Of a DNA stretch of 64,000 bases, positions 25,389 to 33,997 are shown piece after piece. The position numbers and the translations under genes were made by a program. Within the stretch, counting starts at the first letter, position 1; every line of letters starts with the position of its first letter. Under the pieces are notes generated by a model that saw only the letters and a program-made list of their open reading frames with translations, was not told the origin of the DNA and did not search any database. This stretch comes from Aeoliella sp052161615 (GTDB lineage: Bacteria > Planctomycetota > Planctomycetia > Pirellulales > Lacipirellulaceae): positions 868,001 to 932,000 of the forward strand of contig NZ_CP197417.1 of the NCBI RefSeq assembly GCF_052161615.1, given 5' to 3'.

Positions 25389-25568
25389 CTCCCAATGCGG
25401 TCTCGTCCACATTCCGGCTAATGGCGTACCCGTTCCTCGACCGCCTCACCGAATATCTCGCTAACCCAGGGTAGCCCGTGCGCTCGTTTCACTCGCGACG
25501 AGCAACCCTGGGCTGACATCCGAAACCCCGTTGGGGTAGGCGAGTCGTAGAGGGGAATTCATTCCGTC
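25389..25568. repeat. 180-bp direct repeat, copy 2
   Basis: Same order of words and same length as 23921-24100, with scattered substitutions (for instance GTTGGGGT for CTTCGGGGT). It lies upstream of the PD-(D/E)XK-like gene, so the gene is enclosed by direct copies. The surrounding 25247-25738 gap has no gene and ends in a CTACGC-loop hairpin at 25618-25639. Confidence 0.9.
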
Positions 25569-25617
25569 AGCGACGCTGAGGTAAGAAATGAATCGCGTCG
25601 CGCGCTCAACTCCCTAG

Positions 25618-25639
25618 CCGACGACCTACGCGTCGTCGG
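25618..25639. repeat. CTACGC-loop hairpin repeat (CCGACGAC/GTCGTCGG)
   Basis: Perfect 8-bp stem CCGACGAC/GTCGTCGG enclosing the loop CTACGC, preceded by TAG and followed by A. Four related copies occur in the window. This one lies in the divergent region between the PD-(D/E)XK-like gene and the MBL hydrolase gene. Confidence 0.85.
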
Positions 25640-25738
25640 ATGAATGAGAGGCAGCATTCTCCTTCGCGAACATCCGCGTGATTCGCGGGCCATGCCTCAC
25701 TCTTGCCTCGTCGCGTGTTTGCTTGCCATACTCGGTGC

Positions 25739-26521
25739 ATGATCGACATTACTCACCTAAATTTTGGTTGGCTTCAGGCACCCGGGTTGCCGCCGGCTTG
25801 TTGTCATGGGCTCGTGGTTCGCTCGGCTGGGGGCGTGGTGCTGGTGGATCCGGGCATCGGGATGCAGGACGTTTTCCGTCCTGTTGAACGCGTGGGCCTC
25901 GAGGCGATCGAGTCCGCGGGGTTTCAGTTCCTGCCCCAGGTCACCGCGGTGCGTCAACTCGAGGCGCTCGGCATCACGGCGGCCGATGTGACCGACATCG
26001 TGTTGACGCATGCCGATCCTGATCACGCGGGTGGCCTCGCCGATTTTCCTCACGCGCGCATTCATCTCTCAATCGAAGAGCGTGAGAACCTCGAATCGGG
26101 CAATCCACGGTATCGCGAGGCACAGTTCGCGCATGGTCCGCAGTGGGTGACGTACGCCGAGAACGATTGCGAGACGCTTGGCATGCAATCGCGACGTGTG
26201 GCGACGGCTGGCGAAGCTGACATTCGCTTGGTTCCGCTGTTCGGGCACACGCTCGGGCACTGCGGCGTCGCGGTGCAGGACGGCGACGCGTGGGTGTTGC
26301 ACGTGGGGGATGCGTACTACCTGCGCGGCGAACTCGCGAACGAAGCGCACCCGATTGGCGCGCTCGCGACCATGCGGGCGGACGACAACGACCAGCGGCT
26401 GGCGTCGCTCGCGCTACTGAGGCGCGTGACCAAAGAGCAGGAGAACGCCCTGACTTACTTCGGCTATCACGACGTCTCGGAGCTCCCCGAGGGAATTTCG
26501 ATGATCGATGAAGTACGGTGA
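25739..26521 (+). CDS. MBL-fold metallo-hydrolase
   Basis: A 260-residue metallo-beta-lactamase-fold hydrolase. The first metal motif is THADPDHAGGL (HxDxDH form), then the His of LVPLFGHTLGHCG and the Asp of VLHVGDAYYL, which together bind two metal ions. The variant resembles quorum-quenching lactonase-type or generic MBL hydrolases; the substrate cannot be chosen. The ATG at 25739 begins the first strand (MIDITHLNFGWLQAPG) and is preferred over a start 36 bases earlier that adds residues unlike the family. It is convergent with the GGDEF gene, 38 bases away. Confidence 0.88.
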   Translation: MIDITHLNFGWLQAPGLPPACCHGLVVRSAGGVVLVDPGIGMQDVFRPVERVGLEAIESAGFQFLPQVTAVRQLEALGITAADVTDIVLTHADPDHAGGLADFPHARIHLSIEERENLESGNPRYREAQFAHGPQWVTYAENDCETLGMQSRRVATAGEADIRLVPLFGHTLGHCGVAVQDGDAWVLHVGDAYYLRGELANEAHPIGALATMRADDNDQRLASLALLRRVTKEQENALTYFGYHDVSELPEGISMIDEVR

Positions 26522-26559
26522 TTTATCGCGCGGGGAATTGGTAGCGTGTTCCTTCGGGA

Positions 26560-27669
26560 CTAAGCTACCGTTGAGGTATCGGATGCCGGGACTTCGTCGC
26601 GCGCCGACATCTCATGCCAAGGTCCCGTCTCGGACACGTCGGGCGCCGGATCCCAATAGGCTGCCTTGCCGCAAACCCGGTTTCGGCCCCCCGCTTTTGC
26701 CTTATACATGTGAGCGTCCGCGTGGGCGATTAGATCGGCGCGACTTAGGTTACCACCTGTGGTGGCTGCCACACCGATGCTCACGGTGACGGGGCGCAGC
26801 TCCCACGGGTGCATTTCGATGGCTCGGCGAATTCGTTCGGCGGCCACCGCGGCCTCGTGTCCTCTGCAGTTGGGCAAGATGATCGCAAACTCCTCGCCTC
26901 CATAACGCGCGACCACTGCTTCGGAGCGGCTTTCGCGAGTAAGGATTTGGGCAACTTGGATTAAGACCTTGTCGCCTGCCGGATGTCCAAACCGATCGTT
27001 GAACTGCTTGAAGCGGTCGACGTCAATCAGCAGCAGGGAGAGTGGGGTGCCGTAGCGAGCTGCTCGGGTGTACTCGGCGTCGAGGGCGTTCTGAAACTCT
27101 CGATGGTTGTTGAGGCCGGTCAATCCGTCGGTCGTTGCAAGGGCCTGAAGCCGGACGTTCGCATCCTCGATCTCGGCATTCTTCCGAGCCAATTCGCGTT
27201 GCGTATTCACCAGCTCGTTGTTGAGGCGGGTGAACTCCGCCAGCATTTCCTGGTCATGTTGCCCAGATCGAGTCGCCTCGATCTGTTCGTTCTTCATGAT
27301 CGTTCTAAGAGAGTTCAGCTGCTCGTTATGAATCTCCGTCATTTCGCTGAGCAGCTTGTGAATGCTGGCCCCCGAAGGGGAGCCACACACGATGATCCCT
27401 TCGCCGGTAAGCCCGCCGGTGAGGACCAGCCCGGTTATCTGATTGTCGCAGCGAACGTTAAGCTCCCAACCGAACGCGGCATGCGATTCGAAGGCTGCGC
27501 GAAGGAACTGCTGGGCCTTCTCACGACTATCGTGGTCGAAGATGCCAATGAGCGTAGCTTGGGATTCAAGGCCTGTGGTGATCCCGATGTCATCGCGAAT
27601 GACCCGGATGATCTGGCCTGACGGATCGCATTGCAGGACGATACCCGCGTGATCATCGCAATGGTTCAT
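26560..27669 (-). CDS. PAS-like/coiled-coil GGDEF diguanylate cyclase
   Basis: A 369-residue cytoplasmic enzyme expected to make cyclic di-GMP from two GTP. Residues 1-105 resemble a PAS sensor domain (LQCDPSGQIIRVIRDDIG, then a helix and strands), residues 110-175 form a coiled coil that would align a dimer, and residues 176-340 are the GGDEF domain: DGLTGLNNHREFQNAL, LLIDVDRFKQFNDRFGHPAGDKVL and the active-site loop GGEEF at 257-261. The product-inhibition site would be RxxD five residues before it; here it is Arg248-Ser-Glu-Ala251, so it lacks the Asp. The start codon overlaps the stop of the B12-sensor gene (ATGA), so the two are translated as a pair. Confidence 0.93.
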   Translation of the reverse strand: MNHCDDHAGIVLQCDPSGQIIRVIRDDIGITTGLESQATLIGIFDHDSREKAQQFLRAAFESHAAFGWELNVRCDNQITGLVLTGGLTGEGIIVCGSPSGASIHKLLSEMTEIHNEQLNSLRTIMKNEQIEATRSGQHDQEMLAEFTRLNNELVNTQRELARKNAEIEDANVRLQALATTDGLTGLNNHREFQNALDAEYTRAARYGTPLSLLLIDVDRFKQFNDRFGHPAGDKVLIQVAQILTRESRSEAVVARYGGEEFAIILPNCRGHEAAVAAERIRRAIEMHPWELRPVTVSIGVAATTGGNLSRADLIAHADAHMYKAKAGGRNRVCGKAAYWDPAPDVSETGPWHEMSARDEVPASDTSTVA

Positions 27670-28739
27670 GTGACCACTTCCTCAGGTAGAAAGAGTTCAG
27701 CCAGTTCGATTGCTTCGGCGGCGTCGGCCGCTTGTGCATCTGCCCCCACTTCGCGCCAGAGATCGGGTGCCACTTGAAATGGGTGGCCGCCCACGAGAAT
27801 GATCGTGTCGTTGCATTGATGATGCGAACGAACCTCCGAGATTAGTGTGGTGACGGAAGATATGTTGGTTGTGAGCGTTGTCGACACTGCCAGCACATGG
27901 GCATCGCGATCGATCACGGTTTGCACAATTCCGTCGTTGGGCACGTCGGCACCGAGGTAGAAGGAATCCCATCCCGCCATCTCAAAGAAGTCGGCAACCA
28001 TGCGGATGCCGATTTCATGCAGGTCACCCCCCACGCATGCCGCAACAACTCGCCGATTCTTCCGCTCGCTGGCGAAGATAAGTGGGTAGAGTTGCGACAT
28101 GATTAGCTGCGTTGCCGCCGTGCAGAGATGCTCCTGCGCGATGCTAATCTGGTTGGCCTGCCATAGTCGTCCGATTTCGTACTGCGTTTGTTGAAACACG
28201 TGCAAGTAGATATCTTGCACCGAAGTTCCCTGCTCCACGGCGTCCATGATAAGTTCGCTCGCCTTGCGACGATCGGCCTCGAGCAAGGCACTCAGGTACT
28301 CTCTAGCGAGATCCGCCAGCGGCCGGTCGGAGTCGAAGTAGCTTGGCATGGCGGTCGGTAGTGCAGGAAGGCGTACGAGGCTGTCGGAGATATACTGATC
28401 GGCGATAGCAGATTGGGAGTGTGGCAGAGCCCCTTCAATAGTTTCGCGGCATAGCTCTAGAGATTCTGCCAGATCTTGCTCAGGAGCTCCTTGCGCATGA
28501 AGCGTGACCTTTGCCCACGCGATGTAGTCCGCAAAGAGTTGCGACCGCCCCGCGGCAATCGCCTCCGCCAGGCAGTCCAAGTAACACTTCACATCCTCGA
28601 CACGCTTGGCCCGAATAGGATCCTCACGGCGGAGGGCGAGGGCTGGCCGCAGCGCGTCCTGCCGGTCGACAACTCGATCGGCGAGTAATTCTCGTAGACT
28701 GTCGATCGACTGGCCGGTTATAAGATTCTCGGATTGCAT
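27666..28739 (-). CDS. Cobalamin-binding sensor protein, CarH-like B12 domains
   Basis: A 357-residue protein without a DNA-binding domain. Residues 1-110 are helical and unassigned. Residues 140-220 match the helical cap of B12-binding regulators (LLEADRRKASELIMDAVEQGTSVQDIYLHVF) and carry Trp193-x9-Glu203-His204 (WQANQISIAQEH), the Wx9EH signature that in CarH contacts the adenosyl group. Residues 230-350 are the Rossmann-like B12 domain with Asp239-Leu-His241-x2-Gly244 (DLHEIG), His being the lower Co ligand, and ILVGGHPF. It should therefore bind adenosylcobalamin and could sense light or cobalamin. It is translationally coupled to a diguanylate cyclase, the probable output. Confidence 0.9.
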   Translation of the reverse strand: MQSENLITGQSIDSLRELLADRVVDRQDALRPALALRREDPIRAKRVEDVKCYLDCLAEAIAAGRSQLFADYIAWAKVTLHAQGAPEQDLAESLELCRETIEGALPHSQSAIADQYISDSLVRLPALPTAMPSYFDSDRPLADLAREYLSALLEADRRKASELIMDAVEQGTSVQDIYLHVFQQTQYEIGRLWQANQISIAQEHLCTAATQLIMSQLYPLIFASERKNRRVVAACVGGDLHEIGIRMVADFFEMAGWDSFYLGADVPNDGIVQTVIDRDAHVLAVSTTLTTNISSVTTLISEVRSHHQCNDTIILVGGHPFQVAPDLWREVGADAQAADAAEAIELAELFLPEEVVT

Positions 28740-29308
28740 CGTGCTTCTCTCGCTGTGGGGCCAAAATGCCCAAGGGAATGAATCGACACGCGCTTCGGAA
28801 CTAAGCCTATATCGTTAGGGAATTTCCGGGTGAGATTCCTAATAAAATAAAGAGGGCGGGAGTGCTATGCTCGGAAACTGGACCGTGCTGTCCAGAATGT
28901 CATCAACCATGTACCGTGACGTGAATCGCAAGGGCAGGAACGTGTGGTGCACTTGGAAGCGAGCGCGGTGTCGACCGGATAGGTCATACGCTCGGCTAAT
29001 GAAATATACGGTGCCATTCCTGGTAGCAAATAAGCTGTGGCAATCCCTAGAGTCCGGGCGGCCATTATGCCGCTTGTACCGCTCGTGCAGAGGGTGGAGC
29101 CGACCATCGCGCGTTAGCGCTTGGCGGGTTTCCGAGACTTTGCGGGCGTGCCAGATCCCAAAGAGTTGACGTGCAAAATTTGCACTCGCAAAGTCAGTCG
29201 AATGAACTCAACCATTGGCGTTGGGTTCCGGAGCCGGATTCAGACGTCCGAGTTCCAATTCGTATTCTGCTATCCGCTGCTGAAGCTTCGCGATGCGGGG
29301 CAAGTAAC
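28740..29308. other. Intergenic stretch without a supported gene
   Basis: The first 120 bases upstream of the B12-sensor gene are AT-rich (CCTAATAAAATAAAGAGG near 28837) and should hold its promoter. Beyond that several short frames overlap on both strands and none shows family similarity. A 33-codon minus-strand frame (about 29211-29310) reads as a coiled-coil end (RIAKLQQRIAEYELELGRL) and may be a gene remnant cut by the repeat at 29309. GTGCAAAATTTGCAC at 29171-29185 is a perfect palindrome. Confidence 0.45.
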
Positions 29309-29472
29309 GTAGGGTGAGTGGTTCCGTCGGCGCGACACGATTCGCGCGTCGTACACGAGTGAAGGCCGACAGGTTTACCCACCATGAAGCAGTCTGCGGA
29401 AAAGGTGGGTGAACCTGCCGGTCAGCGTGCTAGTGGATTGAAGTTGACTGGCGGCAGAACCACCCACCCTAC
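29309..29472. repeat. 165-bp element with inverted ends, copy 2
   Basis: Starts GTAGGGTGAGTGGTTCCGTC and ends GCAGAACCACCCACCCTAC, near-perfect inverted ends of about 20 bases. Inside, CAGGTTTACCCACC and GGTGGGTGAACCTG form a second long inverted pair around AAGCAGTCTGCGG. Copy 1 is at 24116-24280. Confidence 0.85.
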
Positions 29473-29497
29473 GAAGCCGGGGTATCGGCTCTATTGC

Positions 29498-29998
29498 TTA
29501 GGCGGTCGGCGTTTGAGTAGCAGCGAGCGCGGCGCGAAGTTTGTCTTCGTCTTCGTGCGACAGGCTGGTTCGGATGACGGTGCCGCCGAACGGTTTGATC
29601 TCGTCCAGCACCTTGTCTTCGGTCATCTGGCGGACGAGCACGCACAGGGCGGCGGTGCCTGGCTTTAGCGTTTCGGCCATCTTGCGCATCATGTCGTCGT
29701 TGATGCCAATGTCTTGCAGCGCCCCGGAAATGGCGCCAGCACCCGCACCCACAGCGAGTCCGAACAGCGGGTTGAGGAACAAGATGCCAACCAGCGTTCC
29801 CCAGAAGCCACCTCCCACGGCACCGGCTGCCGTGAGGTTGTACATTTGGCGGAGCTTTACCTTGCCATCGGCGTCGCGAACGACCACCACGGCATCGGCG
29901 AGGTCGATGAGGTAATCCTTTTGCAGCTTGATGAGTGCGAGGCGAACTTCCTCGGCTTTGACTTCGCTCTCGTAGCCGATGATGACCAATGTTGCCAT
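29498..29998 (-). CDS. DUF1269 family membrane-associated protein
   Basis: A 166-residue protein that fits DUF1269: an N-terminal alpha/beta part (ATLVIIGYESEVKAEEVRLAL, DLADAVVVVRDADGKVKLRQ), a central Gly-rich hydrophobic hairpin (GAVGGGFWGTLVGILFLNPLFGLAVGAGAGAISGAL) and a C-terminal PGTAALCVLVRQMTEDKVLDEI segment ending in Glu/Asp-rich helix. Its function is not established. The start at 29998 has a good AGGGAGAG upstream. It follows the P1B ATPase on the same strand after about 150 bases, so co-transcription is possible. Confidence 0.9.
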   Translation of the reverse strand: MATLVIIGYESEVKAEEVRLALIKLQKDYLIDLADAVVVVRDADGKVKLRQMYNLTAAGAVGGGFWGTLVGILFLNPLFGLAVGAGAGAISGALQDIGINDDMMRKMAETLKPGTAALCVLVRQMTEDKVLDEIKPFGGTVIRTSLSHEDEDKLRAALAATQTPTA

Positions 29999-30152
29999 GT
30001 TGCTCTCCCTTATTTGCAAAAGGGCCCTCGGAAGTGGGGCCAACTTGTCGTCATGCTAACACTGGTTCGCGCCGCTGGCAATCCAATGGGAGTGGAGCGT
30101 GTGTCTTGAATGGACTGACGCAGAGTTCACGACTCTTTGAATTTCATGTCCG

Positions 30153-32057
30153 TCAAATGGGATCCTGGGTTTCGGAATCCGCGGGCGCGATGTCGTGAAG
30201 AACTCTTGGCGGGAACGCTGCTCGTAAGGCGTTGAGCACGGCTAGCACGTCGATCACTTCTTGGATGATTGCGCCGGTGACGGGGCTTAAGTATCCAGTG
30301 GCGGCGAAGGCCATGCCGATGATGCTCAGCAGCATGCCGCCGACCGCGCTTTCGAGCGCTATGGTTCGCATCCGCCGACTGATGTGCAGGAACTCGTCGA
30401 CCTTGGTGAGCGAGTTGTCCATGATCACGACGCCCGCGGCTTCGGCGGTGACGTCACTGTTCTGGCCGATGGCCATGCCGACGGTCGCGGCCATCATGGC
30501 GGGGGCGTCGTTGATGCCGTCGCCCAGGTACAGCGTTTTGGCTTTCGCCGTTTCTTGACGCACGATGGCGAGTTTTTCCTCGGGCGTTTTCTGCGCGAAG
30601 ATCTCGGTGATGCCCACTTGCTCGGCCAGATAGCGCACTTCCGACTCGCGATCGCCGGAGAGCAGCATCAGGCGCGTGAACTGATGCTTGGGGCCGAGGT
30701 GGCCAATGAACGACCGGCTCTCGGCACGCGGCGCATCGCGAAACTGGTAGGTCGCGGCGTAGCGGTCGTCGATCGCGACGACGCACTCCAGTCCGCCGGC
30801 TGTCGGCGGGAGCTGCTCCGCTGTCGCCATGCCGAGGTCCACCACCTTCTTGCGACTGGTGATGAGCAGTTGACGCCCGGCGATGGTGCCCCGCAGGCCT
30901 TGGCCGGGGGCTTCGCCGACGTTGGTGGCTTCGGGGAGCGAGAGGCGTGCATCGCGGGCAGCAGCGAGGATGGCCCGCGCGAGAGGATGCTTGGAATAGC
31001 GTTCGAGGCTCGCCACCAGGGTGAGGACTTCGCGTGGATCCAGGCTGGGGGCAACCAATTGCTGCGTGAGTTTGGGTTCGCCATAGGTTAGCGTGCCGGT
31101 CTTGTCGAAGATGGCGGTGCGGCACCCGGTGATCTGTTCGAGCACGACAGGGCTTTTGACGATGATCGCGCGGCTGGCCGAAAGCGAGACCGAGCCGATA
31201 ATCGCGATGGGGATCGCGAGAAGCAGCGGGCAGGGGGTCGCAATGACGAGGACGGCCAGAAAGCGAATGGCTTCGCCGCTCATCCACCATGCGGCGAAGG
31301 CGACGGCAAGCGCGATGGGGGTGTAGATGGCTCCGAGTTGATCGCCCAGTCGCCTGAGTTGCGGGCGCTTGCTCTCGGACTCGCGCATCACTTCCATGAT
31401 CTTGGCGTAGCGCGAATCGCTGGCGAGTTTGGTCGCGCGGATCGTGAGCGCGGCTTCGCCGTTGATCGCCCCGGAGATGACCATCGAGCCCGAAGTCTTG
31501 GTGATTTGAAAGGGCTCGCCGGTCAGGTACGACTCGTCCATCGAGCCGTGGCCTTCTAGCACCTCTCCATCGACGGGGCAAATGTCGTGGGGGTAGATTA
31601 CCAGCGAATCGCCGATCGCAACTTGGTCGAGGGCCACGTCGACGATGGCGCTACCCTGTTTGCGGTGGGCAACCGAGGGCATGCGTTTCGCCAGGGCGGC
31701 GAGCACCGACGAGGCGCGTCGCAACGCGTAACTTTCGAGGGCTTCGCCCCCCGAGAGCATCAGCACGATGATGGTGCCGGCCAGGAACTCGCCCAGCAGC
31801 ACCGAAGTGACGATCGAGATACCGCCGAGCAGGTCGGAACCGAACTCGCGGCGGAAGAGCTTCTGAAGTAGCTCGAAAACGAGTGGCACACCACCGATCA
31901 CCAGCGAGACGAGGAGCGGCAGTTGGTACGCCTCGGGGCTCGCATGAAAAACGAACCGAAGCAACAAGTGCAGCACGATGGCGGCGATCGCCACGCCCGC
32001 GATGAGAATCGACTTGCGATTCCAAACTCTACCAGCAAAGCCTACGAGCGAGGACAT
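30153..32057 (-). CDS. P1B-type heavy-metal translocating ATPase
   Basis: A 634-residue ion pump with the P-type core: GSMDESYLTGEPF actuator loop, phosphorylated Asp318 in DKTGTLT, GDGINDAP hinge and the HP-type SKHPLARAI segment of the nucleotide domain. The metal-selecting helix reads TPCPLLLAIP (near residue 275), so the usual CPC is replaced by TPC; that points away from Cu(I) and Zn/Cd classes and toward less studied subgroups. There is no N-terminal metal-binding domain: the protein begins directly with membrane helices. The ATG at 32057 was chosen over an upstream start. Metal identity is open. Confidence 0.92.
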   Translation of the reverse strand: MSSLVGFAGRVWNRKSILIAGVAIAAIVLHLLLRFVFHASPEAYQLPLLVSLVIGGVPLVFELLQKLFRREFGSDLLGGISIVTSVLLGEFLAGTIIVLMLSGGEALESYALRRASSVLAALAKRMPSVAHRKQGSAIVDVALDQVAIGDSLVIYPHDICPVDGEVLEGHGSMDESYLTGEPFQITKTSGSMVISGAINGEAALTIRATKLASDSRYAKIMEVMRESESKRPQLRRLGDQLGAIYTPIALAVAFAAWWMSGEAIRFLAVLVIATPCPLLLAIPIAIIGSVSLSASRAIIVKSPVVLEQITGCRTAIFDKTGTLTYGEPKLTQQLVAPSLDPREVLTLVASLERYSKHPLARAILAAARDARLSLPEATNVGEAPGQGLRGTIAGRQLLITSRKKVVDLGMATAEQLPPTAGGLECVVAIDDRYAATYQFRDAPRAESRSFIGHLGPKHQFTRLMLLSGDRESEVRYLAEQVGITEIFAQKTPEEKLAIVRQETAKAKTLYLGDGINDAPAMMAATVGMAIGQNSDVTAEAAGVVIMDNSLTKVDEFLHISRRMRTIALESAVGGMLLSIIGMAFAATGYLSPVTGAIIQEVIDVLAVLNALRAAFPPRVLHDIAPADSETQDPI

Positions 32058-32307
32058 CGGGCAACTACCCTTTCTTCGAGCACGGGCGCGACTCCCGCTT
32101 TGCCGGCAGTGCTCTTGCAGGCAATCGTTCGCAGGCAGCACTCAGGCGAGCTTGCCGCCGTCAGCCCACATCCGAACTCCTCTTGAAGTATACCGCGCCC
32201 ACGAAGCTGGTACCGAGACACCTGCGGCCCAACCGAACCTACTCACAATCGCAGGACGCTGGTGCTGTTGCATCGCGGGCGTCGGATGCGGCTTGCGAAT
32301 TGTGACG

Positions 32308-33867
32308 CTACTTGTCATCTTGTACTGGATCGATGTTCGCGCCCGCGGGGGAGAGGCCATGCTCGGCTTCTTCACGCAGCAGGGCGATGCCCATCTTGCT
32401 GTGGCGGCGACCGTAGAAAAAGTAAATCGCGAAGCCAACGAGCAACCAGCCGGCGAGTCGCAACCAGTTTTCGATCGGCAGGCTGAACATCAGCAGCAAG
32501 CAGAACCCGATACCCAGCATCGGCAGCAAGGGAGAAAACGGCACTCGGAATGGTCGATGAGCGTCGGGGTGGGTGCGGCGCATGATGAGCACCGCCAGGC
32601 AGACCATGGCAAAGGCCAAGAGCGTGCCAATGTTCACCAGGTCGGCGAGCACCGAGAGGGGTAGCAGCGAACTAAGGCCCGCCACCGCGAAGCCAGTGAC
32701 GATAGTCGACTTCCACGGAGTCTTGAATGTCTCGTGCACCGCGCCGAAGAACTTTTCGGGGAGCAGTCCATCTCGCGCCATTGCGAGCAGCACGCGGGGC
32801 TGGCTGAGCATGGTCACCAGCATCACCGAGGTCATGCCCGCGATCGCGCCGATGTTGATTAGCAGCTGCGCGCCGGGCATGCCGATCTGTTCGAACGCGT
32901 CGGCGACGGGGGCACCTTTGTCGAGCTGGTTGTAAGGAACCATGCCGGTGATCACGGCGGCCATGGCGATGTAGAGCAGCGTGCAAACCACCAAGCTGAC
33001 GATGATGCCGATGGGGACATCGCGTTCGGGCTTCTTGGCTTCTTCAGCGTGCGTCGAGACCGCATCGAAACCGATGTAGGCGAAGAAGATAATTGCGGCA
33101 CCGGCGAGCATGCCGACCGGCTTTCCGCCGGCACTCTCCTGACCGAGCACGGTGTGGCCGAAGAAGCTAACGCCGGTGTACCCGTAGGGGGCGAACGGGG
33201 TCCAATTATCGGGGTTGATGTAGAACGCCCCAACCAGGATCGCGAACAGCACGACAGCGACCTTGATGATCACCATGATGCCATTGGCCCAGGTGCTTTG
33301 GCGAATGCCAATCACCAGAATGACCGTCACCGCCAGCGAGATGAGAAACGCGGGGAGGTCGAAGTAACTGCCGGTGCTGTGGAACTCGCCGGTGTGCAGG
33401 TTGTAGTCAAACGGCGCGTCGCGCCATGCGAGTGGAACTTGCAGGTCCACCATGCCTAGTAAGTTCTGAAAGTACTTGGACCACCCGTGCGCGACGGCGG
33501 CTGACGAGACCGCGTACTCGAGCACGAGGTCCCAGCCGATGATCCAGGCGAAGAGCTCGCCCATCGTGGCGTAGCCGTAGGTGTAGGCAGAGCCGGCCAC
33601 GGGGGCCATTGAGGCGAACTCGGCGTAGCAGAGCGCGGCGAAGATACACGCCGTGCCCGCAACGACGAACGAGAGCATCAACGAGGGCCCGGTGTAGTCG
33701 TGCGCCGCTTCGCCCACCAGCACAAAGATGCCGGTACCGATGATGGCACCAATGCCGAGCGCCGAGAGGGCCCAAGGACCGAGGACGCGGTGAAGTCGGT
33801 GCTCGCCCGAGGCCTCATCCAGCAGAACCTGTAGAGGCTTACTCGTAAACGCTTGGCGTCGCCACAT
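32308..33867 (-). CDS. APC-family amino acid permease
   Basis: A 519-residue inner-membrane transporter with twelve or so hydrophobic segments. The conserved first helix LGIGAIIGTGIFVLVG with its unwound Gly motif binds the substrate carboxyl and amino groups, and FAALCYAEFASMAPVAGSAYTYGYATMGE is the second signature. IIFFAYIGFDAVSTHAEEAKKPERDVP is characteristic of the cationic amino acid transporter (CAT/YfnA-like) branch. The start at 33867 follows a GAGGGA. No amino-acid catabolic genes lie beside it, so the substrate is not resolved. Confidence 0.93.
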   Translation of the reverse strand: MWRRQAFTSKPLQVLLDEASGEHRLHRVLGPWALSALGIGAIIGTGIFVLVGEAAHDYTGPSLMLSFVVAGTACIFAALCYAEFASMAPVAGSAYTYGYATMGELFAWIIGWDLVLEYAVSSAAVAHGWSKYFQNLLGMVDLQVPLAWRDAPFDYNLHTGEFHSTGSYFDLPAFLISLAVTVILVIGIRQSTWANGIMVIIKVAVVLFAILVGAFYINPDNWTPFAPYGYTGVSFFGHTVLGQESAGGKPVGMLAGAAIIFFAYIGFDAVSTHAEEAKKPERDVPIGIIVSLVVCTLLYIAMAAVITGMVPYNQLDKGAPVADAFEQIGMPGAQLLINIGAIAGMTSVMLVTMLSQPRVLLAMARDGLLPEKFFGAVHETFKTPWKSTIVTGFAVAGLSSLLPLSVLADLVNIGTLLAFAMVCLAVLIMRRTHPDAHRPFRVPFSPLLPMLGIGFCLLLMFSLPIENWLRLAGWLLVGFAIYFFYGRRHSKMGIALLREEAEHGLSPAGANIDPVQDDK

Positions 33868-33997
33868 AGACGTCCCTCGATCTCGCCTGCAAGTTCCGTG
33901 AACGGTTTGGGACTGCCCAGTCTGACCACTGGCGGGCGGCATGAAAAGGGCACATGCGGAAGATGCGCGAGAAAGTTGGAAGTTGGGAGCCGGGTTA

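Noticed and set aside
28865..29169. Two overlapping frames of 80-100 codons on opposite strands
   Set aside because: Neither has recognisable family features; Trp/Arg/Cys content is odd and no ribosome binding site supports a start.
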